64,000 nt of DNA. Origin: Batkoa obscura. Taxonomy: Eukaryota; Entomophthoromycota; Entomophthoromycetes; Entomophthorales; Batkoaceae. Position numbers and translations under genes: made by a program. Positions 11,075 to 23,852 of the stretch are shown in pieces. Under the pieces are notes generated by a model, which saw only the letters and a list, made by a program, of their open reading frames with translations, searched no databases and had not been told where the DNA came from. Location: the NCBI GenBank assembly GCA_030770535.1, contig JASVEC010000011.1, positions 1,178,001 through 1,242,000 on the forward strand. The letters are read 5' to 3'. Positions within the stretch are counted from its first letter, which is position 1, and the number at the start of each line of letters is the position of its first letter.

Positions 11075-12778
11075 TTAATTAAAATATGAAAGTTGGTTAA
11101 AAGTAGTTACTAAATGATTTGGTAATTCATAGTGATCAAAGGTACTCTTAATGGAATCTAAAGCAAACCTAGCTTGGCTTGAGACTCTTTTGTTGTTATA
11201 TGTTTGTAATAGATTTAGCTTTTCTATCATTTTTAAACAAATGCTCTCACTTTCGTTGTGTAGCTCTAAGTAGTTGTTATCTTTAAAATGCAGTATATTA
11301 AAATAAAAATAAATACTATATACTATTTGATTTAAATAGGGTAGCTCATAGTTTGCATGATATTGAATCTCATCACCTCTAGGAGTAAGTTTAACAAATG
11401 AAGTATTTTTCAGTACATTTAAGTAGATATCTCTATCTAAAAAGCTTTTACTAACCTTGTTAGAAATCTCGAATAGCAGCTCTATTTCATGTCTTGGGAA
11501 AACAATCGGTTTTGGGTATATCAACACTGAAGGATAATACAGCGAAATAAAATTTGTTTGTTGTATAATGTAAAAATAATAATGCAAGTTAGAGCCATGA
11601 TTGTCTTCTTGATCACCGTCAAATTGATAGGTCTGATTCAAGTTTAAAATAGAAACCAAACAAAAATTGAAATCATCTGAAGATAATTTTAATTCTTCGA
11701 CTGGTATTTTAGAATAATCTTTTTCATTATACTTTAATTTTAATTTGTATACATGATTGGCTATTTTCATATTAACTTCTCCTATATTCTTTACAACTGT
11801 GGTTTGTAACCATTCTCCAACAAGTCCCTTTTTAACTAAAGATTTAAAATCGGAATTGTTTACTTTCCTACTATTTTGAGTGAATGGTAATAGTTCCTGA
11901 ATATCAAAACGTACTAAAGGAAAATCAGGTATGGTAGAGCATAACACAAGGTAATTTACATACAGAGTTTTCCAAAGCTTGGTTCCTTTTTCAAAATCAT
12001 CAGAATTAGCAAACTGATTATCGCAACTGTTATAGTTCAAACATTCTGCCATTCTAATAGCAGAAGTGTAATAAAGTTTGGCTTTAGCGTAGTTGAAGTG
12101 TGTTAAACTAACATAGGTTAGCAAGCCAAGCGCAACAATATCACTATAAGTGGGTGAGGAATAAGCCAATGATAAGAGCTGATTTATTTTTCTTAAGCAA
12201 CTCCCGTATATATGTTTATAAAGGCTTCCCTTGCGAGATAGTGTGAATCTTGCTAACATTGCTAAATATGCGCAAGATAATAAATTAGGCTTTTGATTTA
12301 GATCAATGTATTCATTCAAATTTTCAAACCATAATTTATAAGGATCGATTACTTTAACAAAAACCTCTCTTCCTTGTTCTAAGAATGTACCATATTCTTG
12401 TCCAATATTTATTATTATCTTATTATCTGTAGTAAAATAATGTTTATTTGAGTCATAATATTTATGAAAATTTAATATAGCCGACTTTATCTTATACTCA
12501 TAAGTAAGTATCTCTGTCTCATACTCGATGCATTTTTTGTTATTTTCATTCAGTTCTTTCAAAATAACATTAATCCATCTTATATACTCTAAAAATCTTA
12601 ATTAGCATTATTTGATTATTTTAAAATTACCACAGGTTAGATCTTTAAGATCTTTATCGCTATACTGTAATACACTTTTAGAGCTGTTTATTAATATTTC
12701 CAAGTTATCAAGTCTCATCCTAAATCCGTCCGCTTGGCTCCTTATTTTTTGGGGTCGACTCCTCTTTTTTACTTCCAT
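11075..12778 (-). CDS. Fungal-specific transcription-factor-like protein lacking a zinc cluster
   Basis: Two exons: 12778-12631 and 12588-11075, joined across a 42-nt intron (GTAATTTT...TTTTTAG) with a TGCTAAT branch point; 553 residues. A different acceptor inside the intron would hit a stop at once. The N-terminus (MEVKKRSRPQKIRS, then a helical stretch) looks like the linker that normally follows a Zn2Cys6 cluster. No cysteine cluster precedes it, and none is found in the 120 bases upstream. Residues about 140-260 resemble the fungal_trans middle-homology region (IVALGLLTYVSL, then a KLYYTSAIRMAECLNY segment). It could be a regulator that lost DNA binding and acts through partners, or its first exon may lie further upstream. 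It is only distantly related to the neighbouring family. Confidence 0.75.
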
Positions 12779-13265
12779 TTTTCAAAGAATGGTTAAAAAA
12801 GCTTGACAAATCTTAACAAATATTAATCAAAGTGAATTCTCACTAAAACACTTGTAATTCGGTCCTAATTATTTAACTAAAGTTGCAAATTTTGTTCACA
12901 TCCTAATTATCGTTTTAAATGGTGACTGTTTTACAAAAGGGCAAATTCATGAAAATTCTAGAACATGAGAAGTTTTTAATTTAATTGAAAAGGGTTTAAA
13001 TCTAAAATTACTTTGATAACATTGCGTTCAAATATCAAATATCCAATAAATTAGCTACAGTTTCACTATTGTTTGACTCATAACAATATTAGTATTGTTT
13101 AGTGTTTGTCTTTAATATATGATATATTGACTTTTTATTACTATTTTTAAATTAATTATTAAAAAAAATAAAACAAAACTAAACAAATTATGAATAAATT
13201 AGTTTATTAAAATTCTAAATAGGCTAATATTACTAGCTAAATACTGAAATAACTTTTAAGACGCC
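12779..13265. other. Intergenic interval
   Basis: This holds the promoter of the regulator at 12778 (minus strand) and the region upstream of its neighbour's 3' end. No zinc-cluster exon, repeat or RNA gene was found in any frame by reading. Confidence 0.5.
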
Positions 13266-14339
13266 TTAAATAAAAAAACTCTCTAAAGCGGAATGATTTG
13301 AGTTCTTAAACCCATGCCAGATAGGCTTTGCGTTCTTTGATTGAATAGGATTAAGTTGACTAGATTCTGGTTGAGGGTAAGAAGAATTAAAAATTTCTAA
13401 TAAATTGCTAATCACTTCTTGGAGTTGACAATCTGCATTTATCATATGGAATGGAAAATGTTTCATTAAACATGTTACTGAACCTATGTTTTGTTCAAAG
13501 GCTTTATAGCGGGTAAGGACAAGTTGCTCACTAAGATCAGTACATCTTTCTTCTATAAGACTTCCTTTACCACTTTCCAATACCTTTTGATTGTGTAGTT
13601 TGGCTTCCATACCCCTTTGCATCTGACGAAATAAACTGGTTTGTTTTGAAATATACAAGATGGCTACTTTAAAAGAAGGTAAAGGGAAACGTTGGACCAA
13701 ACCAGTGTTTAGAGAAGATTGGTTGAGTTGTTTTAACTTGTTAGAAAGATGAACTAAACAGTCTACCTGTACCTGGGTTCTCGGAAATCCATCTACGATT
13801 AATGGTACTGATTGATCACGTTCCATACATGCAAATATTAAATGTTCTAATACCGTGGCATCATCAATCATTCTACCTTGATCAATTAGTTCTTTCATTG
13901 CCGGTGATTTTAGTAAAGAGCTCATACAAATTGGTGTATTCGTTGAGCGCTGAGCTTCAATTATATGTGGCGTAACCGTACCCTTTCCTGAGCCTGGTGC
14001 TCCAATTAAAAACAAAATATCTCTTGGCATGGTAAAGTTAAGTAAACCTACTTCATTTTCTATTTTTTCCCATACTCTATCAAACAATTGTTTTGAATCT
14101 GTAACATTGATGTCTTGAGTAGAAGCTAAACTTTTTTCTACTAGTAATGAGGATGCAGGTTCAAAGTTAAAACTAGTAGTAGACAAATTGCGCTCCTGTT
14201 GTTTGAAAGTAGAAATTGGCTTATTTGGAGTAGAGTAGGTTTGTAGTAATGGTTTATAACTAAATCTTAAGGTTGGAGATAATACACCACGTAATGGACG
14301 AGCTAAAGGAGATATAATCTTTGGACTTAAATTATTCAT
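13266..14339 (-). CDS. Adenylate-kinase-like P-loop protein with N-terminal extension
   Basis: A 357-residue single-exon frame. A nucleoside-monophosphate-kinase domain begins at about residue 107. The P-loop GAPGSGKGT spans 113-121. The NMP-binding lobe includes MKELIDQGRMIDD, and VDGFPRTQ is the conserved adenylate kinase signature. A later R-x-T-D arginine region (ERCTDLSEQ) and R-Y-K-A-F-E follow. The usual compact lid is not obvious, as in fungal adenylate-kinase-like proteins that carry a long insert. The first ~100 residues are Ser/Thr/Arg-rich and lack acidic residues up to about 48, suggesting a mitochondrial targeting sequence (inference). The expected reaction is ATP + NMP to ADP + NDP. 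Substrate specificity (AMP, UMP or CMP) is not settled. Confidence 0.8.
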   Translation of the reverse strand: MNNLSPKIISPLARPLRGVLSPTLRFSYKPLLQTYSTPNKPISTFKQQERNLSTTSFNFEPASSLLVEKSLASTQDINVTDSKQLFDRVWEKIENEVGLLNFTMPRDILFLIGAPGSGKGTVTPHIIEAQRSTNTPICMSSLLKSPAMKELIDQGRMIDDATVLEHLIFACMERDQSVPLIVDGFPRTQVQVDCLVHLSNKLKQLNQSSLNTGLVQRFPLPSFKVAILYISKQTSLFRQMQRGMEAKLHNQKVLESGKGSLIEERCTDLSEQLVLTRYKAFEQNIGSVTCLMKHFPFHMINADCQLQEVISNLLEIFNSSYPQPESSQLNPIQSKNAKPIWHGFKNSNHSALESFFI

Positions 14340-15790
14340 TTTAAACTAAAACTATTGAATTAAAAAATGATAAATTTAGTTTTATATTTCCATTAAAATA
14401 AGTTGGAAGTGATTTTAAAGATTGAATTAATAGATTTGAATTTTAAAGTTGGATCTTGTTTGTTTAAATATTAGCTAAATTTGATATATTGGGGATGGAG
14501 TTTTTATTCAAATATTTTAATTTGGGAATTAAGCCAATGAAATTTTACTTTTTGCCCCACCCCCATTTTAAGCTTTATAGTTATTTAGGGTTTTAATTAG
14601 TGGATTAAAGAGGGGCATCAGGTTGATCTAAAAGGTAATAAAAATTACCAATCATTTAATCATTATTGAAATAATGCTTAGTTGATTACGTTAAAATAAA
14701 AGGGAAAATGCTATGTTGGTAAAGGATATGATCTCACCTTCTGCTTAAAATATATAATATCCGATTTAAGCAGAGTTATAAATAGTATCAAATTCGTAAG
14801 AAACTTACAAACTATATTGTTATTAAGCGATAATAAAGATTTCTATTAATTTATAATAATATTAGGTTTCTGGAAGTATAAAATAGTAAGTAATTAATAT
14901 GAAATAAATAAGATTAAAACAGTTACAATTTCATATGAGTTTATTGAAATATTAACAAATTTGGGTGCATACTCGGTATTGGTTAAACATTAAAATCTAA
15001 TATTAAATATTAACTTTGTCTTGCGGAATAAGCACTAGACCTATATGCCAGAAGTGGGGTCATTGATCAATATTGTTTTTATGCGCGATAACTTAAAGCC
15101 ATATAATTATAATATTAAATTCAAATACTTTAGTACAAAACATAAATAACCGCTTGGTAACAAATTGTTATAAATTAGTTTAATTGCATTAGTACATTAA
15201 TAAATTAGGTATTTTAAGAAAAAGGCTTTTAGAGAGAATTGAAATTAATATTAGTATACTTACTTGTGTGTATAAGTAATATCAAATAATCTTATATGTG
15301 ATACCTCATAAAGCTCTTACTAATTTATGAATCCTTCAAGATTTTAAAAAATAATATTACATGCCTTACTAAAGGCTAAGGGCAGTAACTATAATTAATA
15401 GCAGTAATAATAATATTAAAAAAATATTAGCCATTTTTTATTGCTTAGTCCCTCTATATTTAGTACATTCCTTGATTTAAAGTTTAATAAAATCAAACTA
15501 ATAAAATGGTAGAAAGCTTGGAGGAATTAACGTTGCTGTAAAGGGATAAAAACGTAGTAAAATATAACAAAAAGAAGACTATAAATATACTTGATTTTTA
15601 TAAGCTTTGGATGGTGCTAGATACAAATAAGTTTGGTAAAATTTTATTCTAATTTTATTCTTTGTAGTTTTGGGGTAAAGTTAGTGTAAGAATTCTTTAT
15701 GGTGCATTTATAAACAATATTAAAATAAAAATAAAAATCCAATTATTTTTATTTAATTTGCAACTTTATTACTTATAAGCTAACTTGTAC
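14340..15790. other. AT-rich intergenic interval
   Basis: No gene is recognised. Around 14487-14560 a G-rich run (TTGGGGATGGAG) and a later C-rich run (GCCCCACCCCC) are weakly reminiscent of the MITE ends, but the interior does not match the family. The rest is A+T-rich with only short chance frames. Confidence 0.5.
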
Positions 15791-17473
15791 TTATCTTTTG
15801 GCATTAAATATATATAATACAGCACTAGCTAATTCAATATTATAATAAGCCACATTAGCCACCGTCCCAATTGTAAGTAAATGCTTCAAACTATTTAAAT
15901 ACTTTTGAATAATTGTATCCACTTTAACTTTCGACTTGTGCTTAAATCTAGCTAAAAATATCACTACTTGTAGAGCCATCCCTAATTCAATATTCGTTAA
16001 ATAATTAACAGGTAATTTTAAACAATAATAAAGGGTTAAATAACCCTGGATTAAAACTTTAGTTATATAATTACTATCGTTACAAATGAATTCAGCACGA
16101 TCAAATTGATAAGATTTACTTGAGTTGTAGAACTTTAAAGAGAGTATAAAGTAGATATAATAATTACAAATAAGTAATAGTTTATAGTGCTCATAGCTCA
16201 TTTTTAAATTAAAGTGGATCTCAATACTTACGAATATTATCAAATAATTTTTTTCAAGTTTTTGAATTCTTTCTATTAATTGTTGAATTTTCAACTCATT
16301 GACTATTTGAGCTTTATTCAAATTCACATATTCATCCTTCAATACTCTAATTGAAAATGTGATTGAACTTAATTCATTGAAGAACGAAGTGATAACAATA
16401 TTATAACAGAAATCAAAATCCATTTTACACATATTATAATTTGGCCTTCCTTTTAAAAATAAACTGCTTAAAACCTTCTTAAAAGTCAAGTTTAATATTT
16501 TAGGGCGATAAGGCAATATTATACTGGAGCCAAACGATAGTGATAAATTAATAGAAAAAAGGTTCATAACAGAATATAACATGACTCTTTCAATTTTACA
16601 AACAAACGGAGGTTTATTGGGAGTTAAATGTAGTCCAATTAAACTAGAAGAAATAGTTAAAAAATGAAGGTATCTTTCAATATTTGTGGTGATCCATTCT
16701 GTTTTATAGCATCCAGTAATCATTATAAACACACTTTGAATATTTTGTAATGTTGGTTTAATTCTATAAGGCGTTCCTAGTTCTTTATACAATTCATTTA
16801 CAATAAACTTTATTATCTTAACTATTACTTCGTTTGATTCCATTCCATACAACCCGGCTAATAAAACACATAATTTTAACGTATTGCTTTTACTATTAAA
16901 ATCAAACTTGGATTGAATAAAAAGGGGGTAGCTTTTATTACTTGTGTTAAAAAAATGAGCGTATGCTTGTTTCAATACTGGATACCAACTCTGAAACCCT
17001 TCTTTTACTACTATTTGTTCCTTGTCGTTACTTCGCTGCTTTATATAAACTTTAAAACCCTCACTTATTTTTAAGATAAAACTAAGCCCAATACTCGATT
17101 TAAGGGGGGAGGGATATAAAAAGATAGTCATTAAATTCTCAAATAAATTCTTATTCGTGATACTATTTAGTATTCCAAGGGGTGTATATGGGTTATTAAA
17201 GCAAGCTGGTAACTTCATTATTTTAGTTTTATAGCGAACTCTTGTTTTTTTAATATCATTTGTGTTACTTCTATTATTTATATTGACTTTGAAGTTGTTT
17301 ATATTATTCTCTATAAAGTGTAGCCTTTTGGTATGCTTTGATTTCCTTGTATAACTGCATTGCTCTTTCAAATCAATACATGTGTCACAACTGGGCTTTT
17401 TTCTATCACATTTGCGGTGTCCGTACATGCATGCATCACAATTGTGTGCGCTCGTATCTATATTATTGGTCAT
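15791..17473 (-). CDS. Zn2Cys6 transcription factor, diverged local family member
   Basis: A 560-residue intronless frame. The zinc cluster has Cys12, 15, 22, 29, 32 and 39 (NCDACMYGHRKCDRKKPSCD). The family linker follows (KRLHFIENNINNFKV, about 50-64). Further shared segments are NLMTIFLYPSP, SYPLFIQSKFDFNSK, a GLYGMESNEV stretch, PYRIKPTLQNIQS and a C-terminal ELGMALQVVIFLARF. The last corresponds to the hydrophobic segment of the genes at 4887 and 8685. Opposite orientation and greater divergence suggest it split from those two earlier. Regulatory targets are unknown. Confidence 0.9.
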   Translation of the reverse strand: MTNNIDTSAHNCDACMYGHRKCDRKKPSCDTCIDLKEQCSYTRKSKHTKRLHFIENNINNFKVNINNRSNTNDIKKTRVRYKTKIMKLPACFNNPYTPLGILNSITNKNLFENLMTIFLYPSPLKSSIGLSFILKISEGFKVYIKQRSNDKEQIVVKEGFQSWYPVLKQAYAHFFNTSNKSYPLFIQSKFDFNSKSNTLKLCVLLAGLYGMESNEVIVKIIKFIVNELYKELGTPYRIKPTLQNIQSVFIMITGCYKTEWITTNIERYLHFLTISSSLIGLHLTPNKPPFVCKIERVMLYSVMNLFSINLSLSFGSSIILPYRPKILNLTFKKVLSSLFLKGRPNYNMCKMDFDFCYNIVITSFFNELSSITFSIRVLKDEYVNLNKAQIVNELKIQQLIERIQKLEKNYLIIFVSIEIHFNLKMSYEHYKLLLICNYYIYFILSLKFYNSSKSYQFDRAEFICNDSNYITKVLIQGYLTLYYCLKLPVNYLTNIELGMALQVVIFLARFKHKSKVKVDTIIQKYLNSLKHLLTIGTVANVAYYNIELASAVLYIFNAKR

Positions 17474-18194
17474 TGCTTGCTCTTGTATTTGGTCTAGCTT
17501 TTAAAGAAGAAAGTAAAAGTTAAATACGAGATTAGTTTATGAGAGTTCCTATTTGATTTATGCATCAGCTGTTTTGAAAAAAAACTCTAAATAAACATAG
17601 GCTTCTTTTTTAGCGCCAAGCTATTTAATTAATTTCTAAAATTATTAGTAACAACTACTATTAAGTTAGTCTACACCTAAACCAATAAGATTATTTATCT
17701 TGTTATTTATTGAATTTGATTTTTTAAATCTACTTGGTTGATTCTACTCATCCAATGATATATCGAGATTTTAAAAAAAATTTGCATCTCCAAAAATTAA
17801 CTTTGGGTAGCCTCTTCCTAAATAGGTGGAAAAGTGTTAGTTAAATAATAATTGTTATTCATTTTTAAACAATTGGTTATCTAAATTTATATAATAAAGC
17901 AACAGCGTCGGTCATTAAATGTAGGTAATAAAAATTATAAAGATGTCATTAGTAGAATGCATATGAAATATAAAATAGCTTTTGTAAAAAAGATACGAAA
18001 AGGCTAATTAAATCCTGAAAATAAACACTTATTGACCCAATATTAAATTGGACCAATAGAAATGCATGAAATAGCTGTGAAGGCAATTAAAAAGCGAAGA
18101 TGTAATTTGATGACGAAAATAAGATAACTATAAAAGATAGTGATAAAAGATTAAACCTTTATATTTTAACTTATAACTTTTATAACAACACAAA
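17474..18194. other. Divergent promoter region between a regulator gene and TPI
   Basis: The interval separates two divergently transcribed genes. No further coding sequence, MITE or RNA gene was found. Confidence 0.5.
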
Positions 18195-19205
<1,011 letters not shown>

Positions 19206-19285
19206 TTTTTATTAAATAAAGATAATAAGCATAGTACAAAATTTAAATATTTATTTTAATATAGTCATTTATTTCTATTCAAAGC

Positions 19286-20405
19286 TTACTCAACATCATT
19301 TGGACAAATGATGGATTTTATATAATCAACACGCTCCTTTGTTAACTGCAGGCACTCTCTAAGCTCTTGTTTATTTATTAATTTGTCTCCATATTTATAA
19401 GTATAAATTAAATCATTATCATCATTCACTACAATCAATAAATAATTTCTTATCATTTCTTGCTCAAAATTGTTGGGATCACTTAGTATTATGCCGCTAT
19501 AGTATTATTATTATTATGTTATTATTTGTACTAAATTAGTAATCTAATCTTACTCATCAAATTTTACAAAGGATAATGGAAATAAGTTGTAATTTACAGT
19601 TAAAAAATCAAACTCATTGTCAACTACTGTATAAACTCCTTGCTCTTCATCAAGTACTAACTTTGGTAATTGAACTAAAGATTAAACTATAAATGATAAC
19701 CAGTGATAAAAACAATTAAATAATTACCATTTTTTAATGCTAATATAGTGGAAATAATTGAGGCATCTAATACATTACCGTCATCAGATAAACAAATGGT
19801 ATCTATATACAATGTCCACACTGCTTTCCCAATTTCAATTGCTAATTGCTTTTTATCAAATAAAGAATTACTTTATCATTATTAATTATCAGTTGTTTAC
19901 TTGATTCTAACTAAAATAACTTACATATTTAACAACTGATTAATAATATGACTGTAAATCATAGATTGGCCATTTGGTGGGCCTGGCTTTATTTTATTTG
20001 AGCATAAGGGACCAAGTTCAACGTTTGATACTAAATTATAAATCAACACATTTACTTTGTACAATATTTTTATTTTTGTTATTACCTAAATAACCTTCGC
20101 TTGGATACTCCCAATTAGGCTCTGCAATTTCAGCTTTTATAGCTGTAACTACCATGGTTTTACCTATCCTTAAAATTACTGAACCCTCTGAAGTAGTTAT
20201 TGTATCTATTGAATAAATTGCATTATGTTAGTAATTTATACATTTAAAATATTAAAACAGTACTTTGATTTAAATGAACGGTTCTGCATTGGTCTATATT
20301 TCTACCGTCAATTCTTAAGTTTAAGTTTATGAACTTTCTCATATATTCTTTCGGGTGCATACGTTGGAATGCCAACGCTTCTTCATTTAACTTATTGGAT
20401 TTCAT
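19286..20405 (-). CDS. RRP43: Exosome core subunit Rrp43 (EXOSC8-like)
   Basis: Six exons: 20405-20264, 20205-20086, 20030-19925, 19870-19728, 19674-19554 and 19496-19286. They total 843 nt, or 280 residues, close to family length. The protein is an RNase PH-fold ring subunit of the RNA exosome (nuclear and cytoplasmic 3'-5' RNA decay and processing). Family marks are FQRMHPKEYMRKFINLN, RIDGRNIDQCR, VVTAIKAEIAEPNWEYP, the segment QLAIEIGKAVWTLYIDTICL and a DDG near the end of the N-terminal RNase PH lobe. Eukaryotic ring subunits of this type are catalytically inactive scaffolds. The first ATG used is 20405; an upstream open stretch lacks an ATG. RPC19 lies upstream on the same strand, 232 bp away. 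Confidence 0.9.
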
Positions 20406-20637
20406 TTTACTTTCCCAGTTTGTCAATAAAAGGTAAAAATGGAATTTTTAAAAATGTCTAATTTTATAAATTAAAAAAATTGACAAAAATTTTAGACTAA
20501 GATATTATTTTAAAATACGCTGAATACTATAATAGAAAATTTGAAAGTTAGCTTGTATATATTTTTATTTATCCCATAAATTATCTATAACAATAATAAT
20601 AATACTATTATTTTATACAACAAAACAATAATAGAAA

Positions 20638-21096
20638 TTATTCCATGACATCCTCATTTAATCTACTTTCTCTTTTTCTACTCACAAGGAACAACTCATC
20701 CTCGCACACTTCATACTCTTTCTTTTCCATTTCTTGAATGAACTGATCATTGATATGTTTAGAAATAGCGATCAAGTTATCTAATCCATCTTCCATAGCT
20801 CGAACACTAGTAGTATCGTTAAAGGTTTGAATACGGAAATTCAATAATGGCTCTGAAGGATGAGGGATGGAATAACCAACATATTCTACTTTTTGATCTT
20901 TTGCAACTGTCCACCTTAATGCGTTACCAAGAGTGTGATCCTCTTCTTTTAATTGAAAAGTGGTACTCGTTAAATCTTTATTGCCACTTATAATCTTGAT
21001 CTTGTCCATTCCTTCTTCAAGTTCAATTTCATTTTCAGTGCCTATAATTTCCCTTTCATTTAATTGTTGGTCTACTATTTCTTGTTCGATATTCAT
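20638..21096 (-). CDS. RPC19: RNA polymerase I and III subunit AC19
   Basis: A 152-residue single-exon gene. It contains the RpoA/Rpb11-type dimerisation fold shared by AC19: TFQLKEEDHTLGNALRW, then VEYVGYSIPHPSEPLLNFRI, a near-signature match. In the enzyme AC19 pairs with AC40, like the bacterial alpha dimer, and is shared by polymerases I and III in the nucleus. The acidic N-terminal ~35 residues match the variable extension of fungal homologues (yeast protein 142 residues). The start is the ATG at 21096. Confidence 0.95.
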   Translation of the reverse strand: MNIEQEIVDQQLNEREIIGTENEIELEEGMDKIKIISGNKDLTSTTFQLKEEDHTLGNALRWTVAKDQKVEYVGYSIPHPSEPLLNFRIQTFNDTTSVRAMEDGLDNLIAISKHINDQFIQEMEKKEYEVCEDELFLVSRKRESRLNEDVME

Positions 21097-21480
21097 TTTT
21101 AGATTTTATTTTTTTATTAAAAGAGCTGTAAATTATAAAAGACCAAAAATATTTTTTGTTAGAAATTAATTTCCCATAATGTTTTACAGAGGATATGATT
21201 CTTTTTGGATCACCCTGGTTTTATCTAAATTTTTCGAGGTGTAATTATCAGGGAAAAGATTATACAAAATTTTTAGATATATATTTTAATAGTAACAATG
21301 ATAATAAAATACTAAGAGTAATAATTTAATAAAAAAACCACAAAGCATCAAATTCAAAATAAAATTATACATCAAACCTCAAAAGGAAAAAAGATAATAA
21401 ATAAAAACATTCACCATTTATAAGTGCATTAAAAAAGCTAGATAATAAATCGTAATAAGTGATTTTCTAAAAACTCATAA

Positions 21481-22238
<758 letters not shown>

Positions 22239-22985
22239 TTTAGCTAATGTGTTGTATCTAATTTTTAAATTAGTTAAATTATAATATCATTACTGCTATT
22301 AATTACCTTTTAACTACAATTTTACTATTTCAACTAAAAGTTTAAATCTTCACTTAGATTATTTCGTTTTATCAATGATTTAAAGATTAAAAGATCTTAT
22401 TGATTGGTTGATTTATCTAAGAAATTCAATAGATTATCAAGATTAGTTAGATTAAAATGCCCAATAATATATCGAGAATCATTTATATGACAATTATAAT
22501 TTGCCTACACCAGCATACCAAAACAAATCAACGATTATCTAAAATTACAATTTACCGCTGTAATTCCCATTTGTTGGATTATAATCCTAATATAAAATAA
22601 TATATTGCTTTAATAAGTAAAAATATTCAAATATATAATTCCTGATGTTGATACTATTATGTATAAATTGTGATTGCTTTTATTAGCTCTAATAATAAGG
22701 TACTTGTAATTCGTTGAAGGCATTTCCAGCTTTATATGAAATATTGGCCGGTTTTGGCAGAGGTGCTAAATTTTATAATATAGGATAATTTCTAGTAATC
22801 TGGCTTTTTGGGCAGGTCCAATCTATCAGAGGCATAGGATTGCTGCAGTTCAATTTTTTTACGGCAAAACTATCTCCCTTTTAGACATAAGAAATATTTG
22901 CTGTTGCAATCGATGACTTTGCATTTAATTTTAGCCCAAAAAGTCATGTTACTTTGGAAATACCTTGTATAAGTAAATTTATAAA

Positions 22986-23082
22986 TGGGGTTGTATTTTT
23001 TTAAGAAATTTATTAACACGTTTTCCGCTCAAATAGCACTTAAAAAATGGAAAAAGTAATGAAACCAAAAAAAACATCATCA
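22986..23082 (+). repeat. MITE copy 5, degenerate
   Basis: 97 bp, starting TGGGGTTGTATTTTTTTAAG. The family core is present (CGCTCAAATAGCACTTAAAA). The right end is altered to CATCATCA. Terminal dinucleotides no longer read TA, consistent with an older insertion. Confidence 0.8.
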
Positions 23083-23230
23083 AATTAAGCTACGGGTTTA
23101 GCTAACAATTTTCAAATATTTAATATTTAATATTTTATTGAATAGAAATTTACACTTCTAATATTATATTCGTAGATAAGAAATAAAAACATGATAAAGA
23201 CTTACATAGCTTTAGTAGGTTTTACTACTT

Positions 23231-23266
23231 ATCAGTATTTTTATTTTTATTTTTATTTTTATTTTT
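23231..23266. repeat. TTTTA microsatellite
   Basis: About five to six tandem copies of a TTTTTA/TTTTA unit in a gene-poor stretch. Confidence 0.85.
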
Positions 23267-23446
23267 TAATGCAGAGAAGTGAATATATTTTTAAAAAATG
23301 GCTATTGTTTTAAAATAAAATCGTTTTCCTTGCAATTAAAGATGGTTATCACAGACAATCTTTTATCAGTTCTATGTTTTATAACAAATATCTGTTTAAG
23401 CGATTTTAATATTACTGCATTTACTTTATCAAATAGTTTTACCAAA

Positions 23447-23546
23447 TGGGGGTGTATTTTTTGTTTAAGAATTTTACTAACAATCTTTCCACTGAAATAG
23501 CGCTTAAGAAATGGAAAAATAATGAAGCCAAAAAAACACCCCCCCA
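23447..23546 (+). repeat. MITE copy 6
   Basis: 100 bp, starting TGGGGGTGTATTTTTTGTTT and ending ACACCCCCCCA. The core matches the consensus closely (ACTAACAATCTTTCCACTGA). AA flanks both sides in place of TA. Confidence 0.85.
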
Positions 23547-23852
23547 AATAATTTTATACATTTTCATTTAATCCTATGTATTATAGTTTAGTAAAATTTA
23601 TTTTAGTTTAACACTTTTTAAACATTTGTAAAAATGAATTAAAGTATTAAAATAAATATTTATGTATTTCATATTTTATTGTAACATTAATTAAGTATTT
23701 TTTGTGTACTTCAGTATAATAAAAAAAGCTATTGAATACAAAAGTAACTGAGAATATCAAGTTTATAGTAATAAAATAAAAAACGATATTTTAAAGCACT
23801 TTAAATATTTATTTTAGATATCAATAGTATGATATAACTTGGAATCAAAAGT

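Larger units (their letters stand above)
22239..23852. other. Gene-poor interval with two MITE copies
   Basis: It lies between the NUIM promoter and the MOT1 3' end (both minus strand). It contains MITE copies at 22986 and 23447 and a TTTTA microsatellite at about 23231-23266. No conserved gene was found. Open stretches overlapping the MITEs are by-products of the element sequence. Confidence 0.6.

Noticed and set aside
14478-14570. A G-rich/C-rich pair (TTGGGGATGGAG ... CCCCACCCCCA) as another MITE copy
   Set aside because: The ends only loosely resemble the family, and the interior does not align with the core shared by the other copies.
17338-17523. A plus-strand frame opposite the zinc-cluster region of the regulator at 17473
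   Set aside because: It is the shadow of the minus-strand cysteine-rich coding sequence.
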